DNA of 8,228 nt from positions 1-8,228 of the forward strand of contig JBEGQX010000346.1 of NCBI GenBank assembly GCA_041180805.1, written 5' to 3'. The stretch is from JBEGQX01 sp041180805. Its GTDB lineage: Bacteria > Planctomycetota > Planctomycetia > Gemmatales > Gemmataceae. How positions within the stretch are numbered: the first letter of the stretch is position 1; each line of letters begins with the position of its first letter. Below are positions 7,375 to 8,228 of this stretch, one piece after another. The position numbers and the translations under genes were made by a program. The notes beneath the pieces were generated by a model. It ran no database searches. It was given only the letters and a program-made list of their open reading frames with translations, and was not told the origin of the DNA.

Positions 7375-8228
7375 CTATTCCCTGGGTTTTAGAATTAAAT
7401 GAAAACCCTTGCCATCGTCTTCGTGCCAATCTCCCCGACAATGACCTGAACCTCTTAGCCAATGCTCCTTTCCAAATGGATGACTTGTAATCTCATCATA
7501 ACCTAATTCCTTAAATTTCGCCACCCACCATGGTTTCTGGTGAACGCAAACATGCCAATTCGTTCCCGTTGCTTCATCTAAATCAGGAAATGTTGCTATG
7601 GAGAATATAATTCTGCCTTCAGGCTTGAGATGGCTTCGAATGTTTCCCATTAGTTTGGGTAGTCTTTCCTCAGGAATATGCTCGAGCACTTCCCACGCTG
7701 TAACGATGTCAAAAAGGAAAGGTTGGCTGGTTGTCGTTTCTTCAGCCAGAAGAAATGGTTCTGTAATGTCGCAGTTGAAAAGATTACCTGGGATTGTACT
7801 CCATTCTCCCAAACCATGAGTTTTTGGAAAATCAGAACCTTCAAGGCCAATGGCAAAATGACCATCATCCAACAAGGATCGAACCAAGCCTCCTCCCGCA
7901 CAGCCAAGGTCAAGAATGTTCAGTGGTTTGCCATCATTTGGGTAAAAGTCGAATAATTTGTTATTGAAAGATTGTTGAAACGAATTATCGTTCTTTGCGC
8001 CACGGGGTTTTTTTGTGTCTTGGGAATACAGTGCAACCGGATGTTGAGTTTCCAACTTAAGCCTGGCGTAAAGGCCTTTTTGGACAGATTCCAAATGTTG
8101 GTTCTTACGGATGGATCTTAATAATCCTTCCAATTCACGGAGCTTCCATTGGTCCAAACCCAAACCGATGGAATTGCCTTTTTCATCGGATTCCTGAACC
8201 AGATCATTCAATAGAAAACCGGTGATTC
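7375..8228 (-). CDS. SAM-dependent class I methyltransferase (probably 5'-partial)
   Basis: The product is a Rossmann-fold methyltransferase of the Methyltransf_11/23 type. It shows motif I ILDLGCAGGG (residues 99-108 counted from a TTG at 8211-8209), an acidic post-I segment (GLEGSD), CDITEPF, FDIVTAWEVLEHIPEERL and the LKPEGRIIFSIAT strand. A Trp-rich region follows (NWHVCVHQKPWWVAKFKELGY), which probably shapes the substrate pocket. About 90 residues precede the domain and include a basic, helical stretch. The frame stays open through the right edge as ITGFLLNDLV, and the TTG has no Shine-Dalgarno sequence. The gene therefore probably starts beyond 8228. If TTG is the true start, the protein has 278 residues. 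It is the first visible gene of the minus-strand operon, so it may methylate a sugar, lipid or glycan end in the same pathway. The substrate is not deducible. Confidence 0.87.
   Translation of the reverse strand, partial: ITGFLLNDLVQESDEKGNSIGLGLDQWKLRELEGLLRSIRKNQHLESVQKGLYARLKLETQHPVALYSQDTKKPRGAKNDNSFQQSFNNKLFDFYPNDGKPLNILDLGCAGGGLVRSLLDDGHFAIGLEGSDFPKTHGLGEWSTIPGNLFNCDITEPFLLAEETTTSQPFLFDIVTAWEVLEHIPEERLPKLMGNIRSHLKPEGRIIFSIATFPDLDEATGTNWHVCVHQKPWWVAKFKELGYDEITSHPFGKEHWLRGSGHCRGDWHEDDGKGFHLILKPRE

Noticed and set aside
8209..8211. TTG as the true start of the methyltransferase
   Set aside because: The reading frame is open to the window edge, no Shine-Dalgarno sequence precedes the TTG, and TTG starts are uncommon. 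A start beyond the window is more likely, although TTG cannot be fully excluded.
1..8228. Defence system, mobile element or CRISPR array
   Set aside because: I saw no direct repeat arrays, terminal inverted repeats, transposase or nuclease motifs, or tRNA-like boundaries. All long frames are explained by the genes listed.

Overview
The window reads as chromosomal DNA from a Planctomycetota-like bacterium; a Verrucomicrobiota relative is possible. The main evidence is the consecutive trio of a secreted DUF1549/DUF1553 protein with a CxxCH motif, a Tat-exported DUF1501 protein and a WD40-type propeller, a combination typical of planctomycete genomes. Base composition looks moderate, a little under 50% GC by eye. 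Several genes lack a clear Shine-Dalgarno sequence, which also fits that group. The genus cannot be fixed from the sequence.

Layout: positions 1-180 hold the 3' end of a plus-strand gene resembling prmC, the release factor glutamine methyltransferase. After a 77-base gap come three tightly spaced plus-strand genes (258-4199): the DUF1549/DUF1553 protein, the DUF1501 protein and the beta-propeller protein. The last two overlap by one base through TAATG. An 82-base gap with a short hairpin precedes a small YbjN-like protein (4282-4761). The rest (4758-8228) is a minus-strand block of three genes, read from right to left: a SAM-dependent methyltransferase that probably runs off the right edge, then two GT4-type glycosyltransferases. 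Their spacings are 6 and 10 bases, so they are almost certainly one operon. The two gene blocks converge, and their last genes share a CTAG palindrome that supplies both stop codons.

Working together: the DUF1549, DUF1501 and propeller genes are probably co-expressed. The first two are predicted to leave the cytoplasm, while the propeller has no visible export signal. Their biochemical role is unknown. The minus-strand operon looks like part of a locus making or decorating a surface polysaccharide or other glycan, with two sugar transferases and a methyltransferase that could modify a sugar or lipid carrier. Substrates cannot be read from the sequence.

The window is almost fully coding. I saw no RNA genes, insertion sequences, CRISPR arrays or defence systems, and no convincing evidence of an entirely new system. 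The most useful leads are the compartment mismatch in the trio, the altered EX7E motif in one glycosyltransferase and the overlapping convergent stops.
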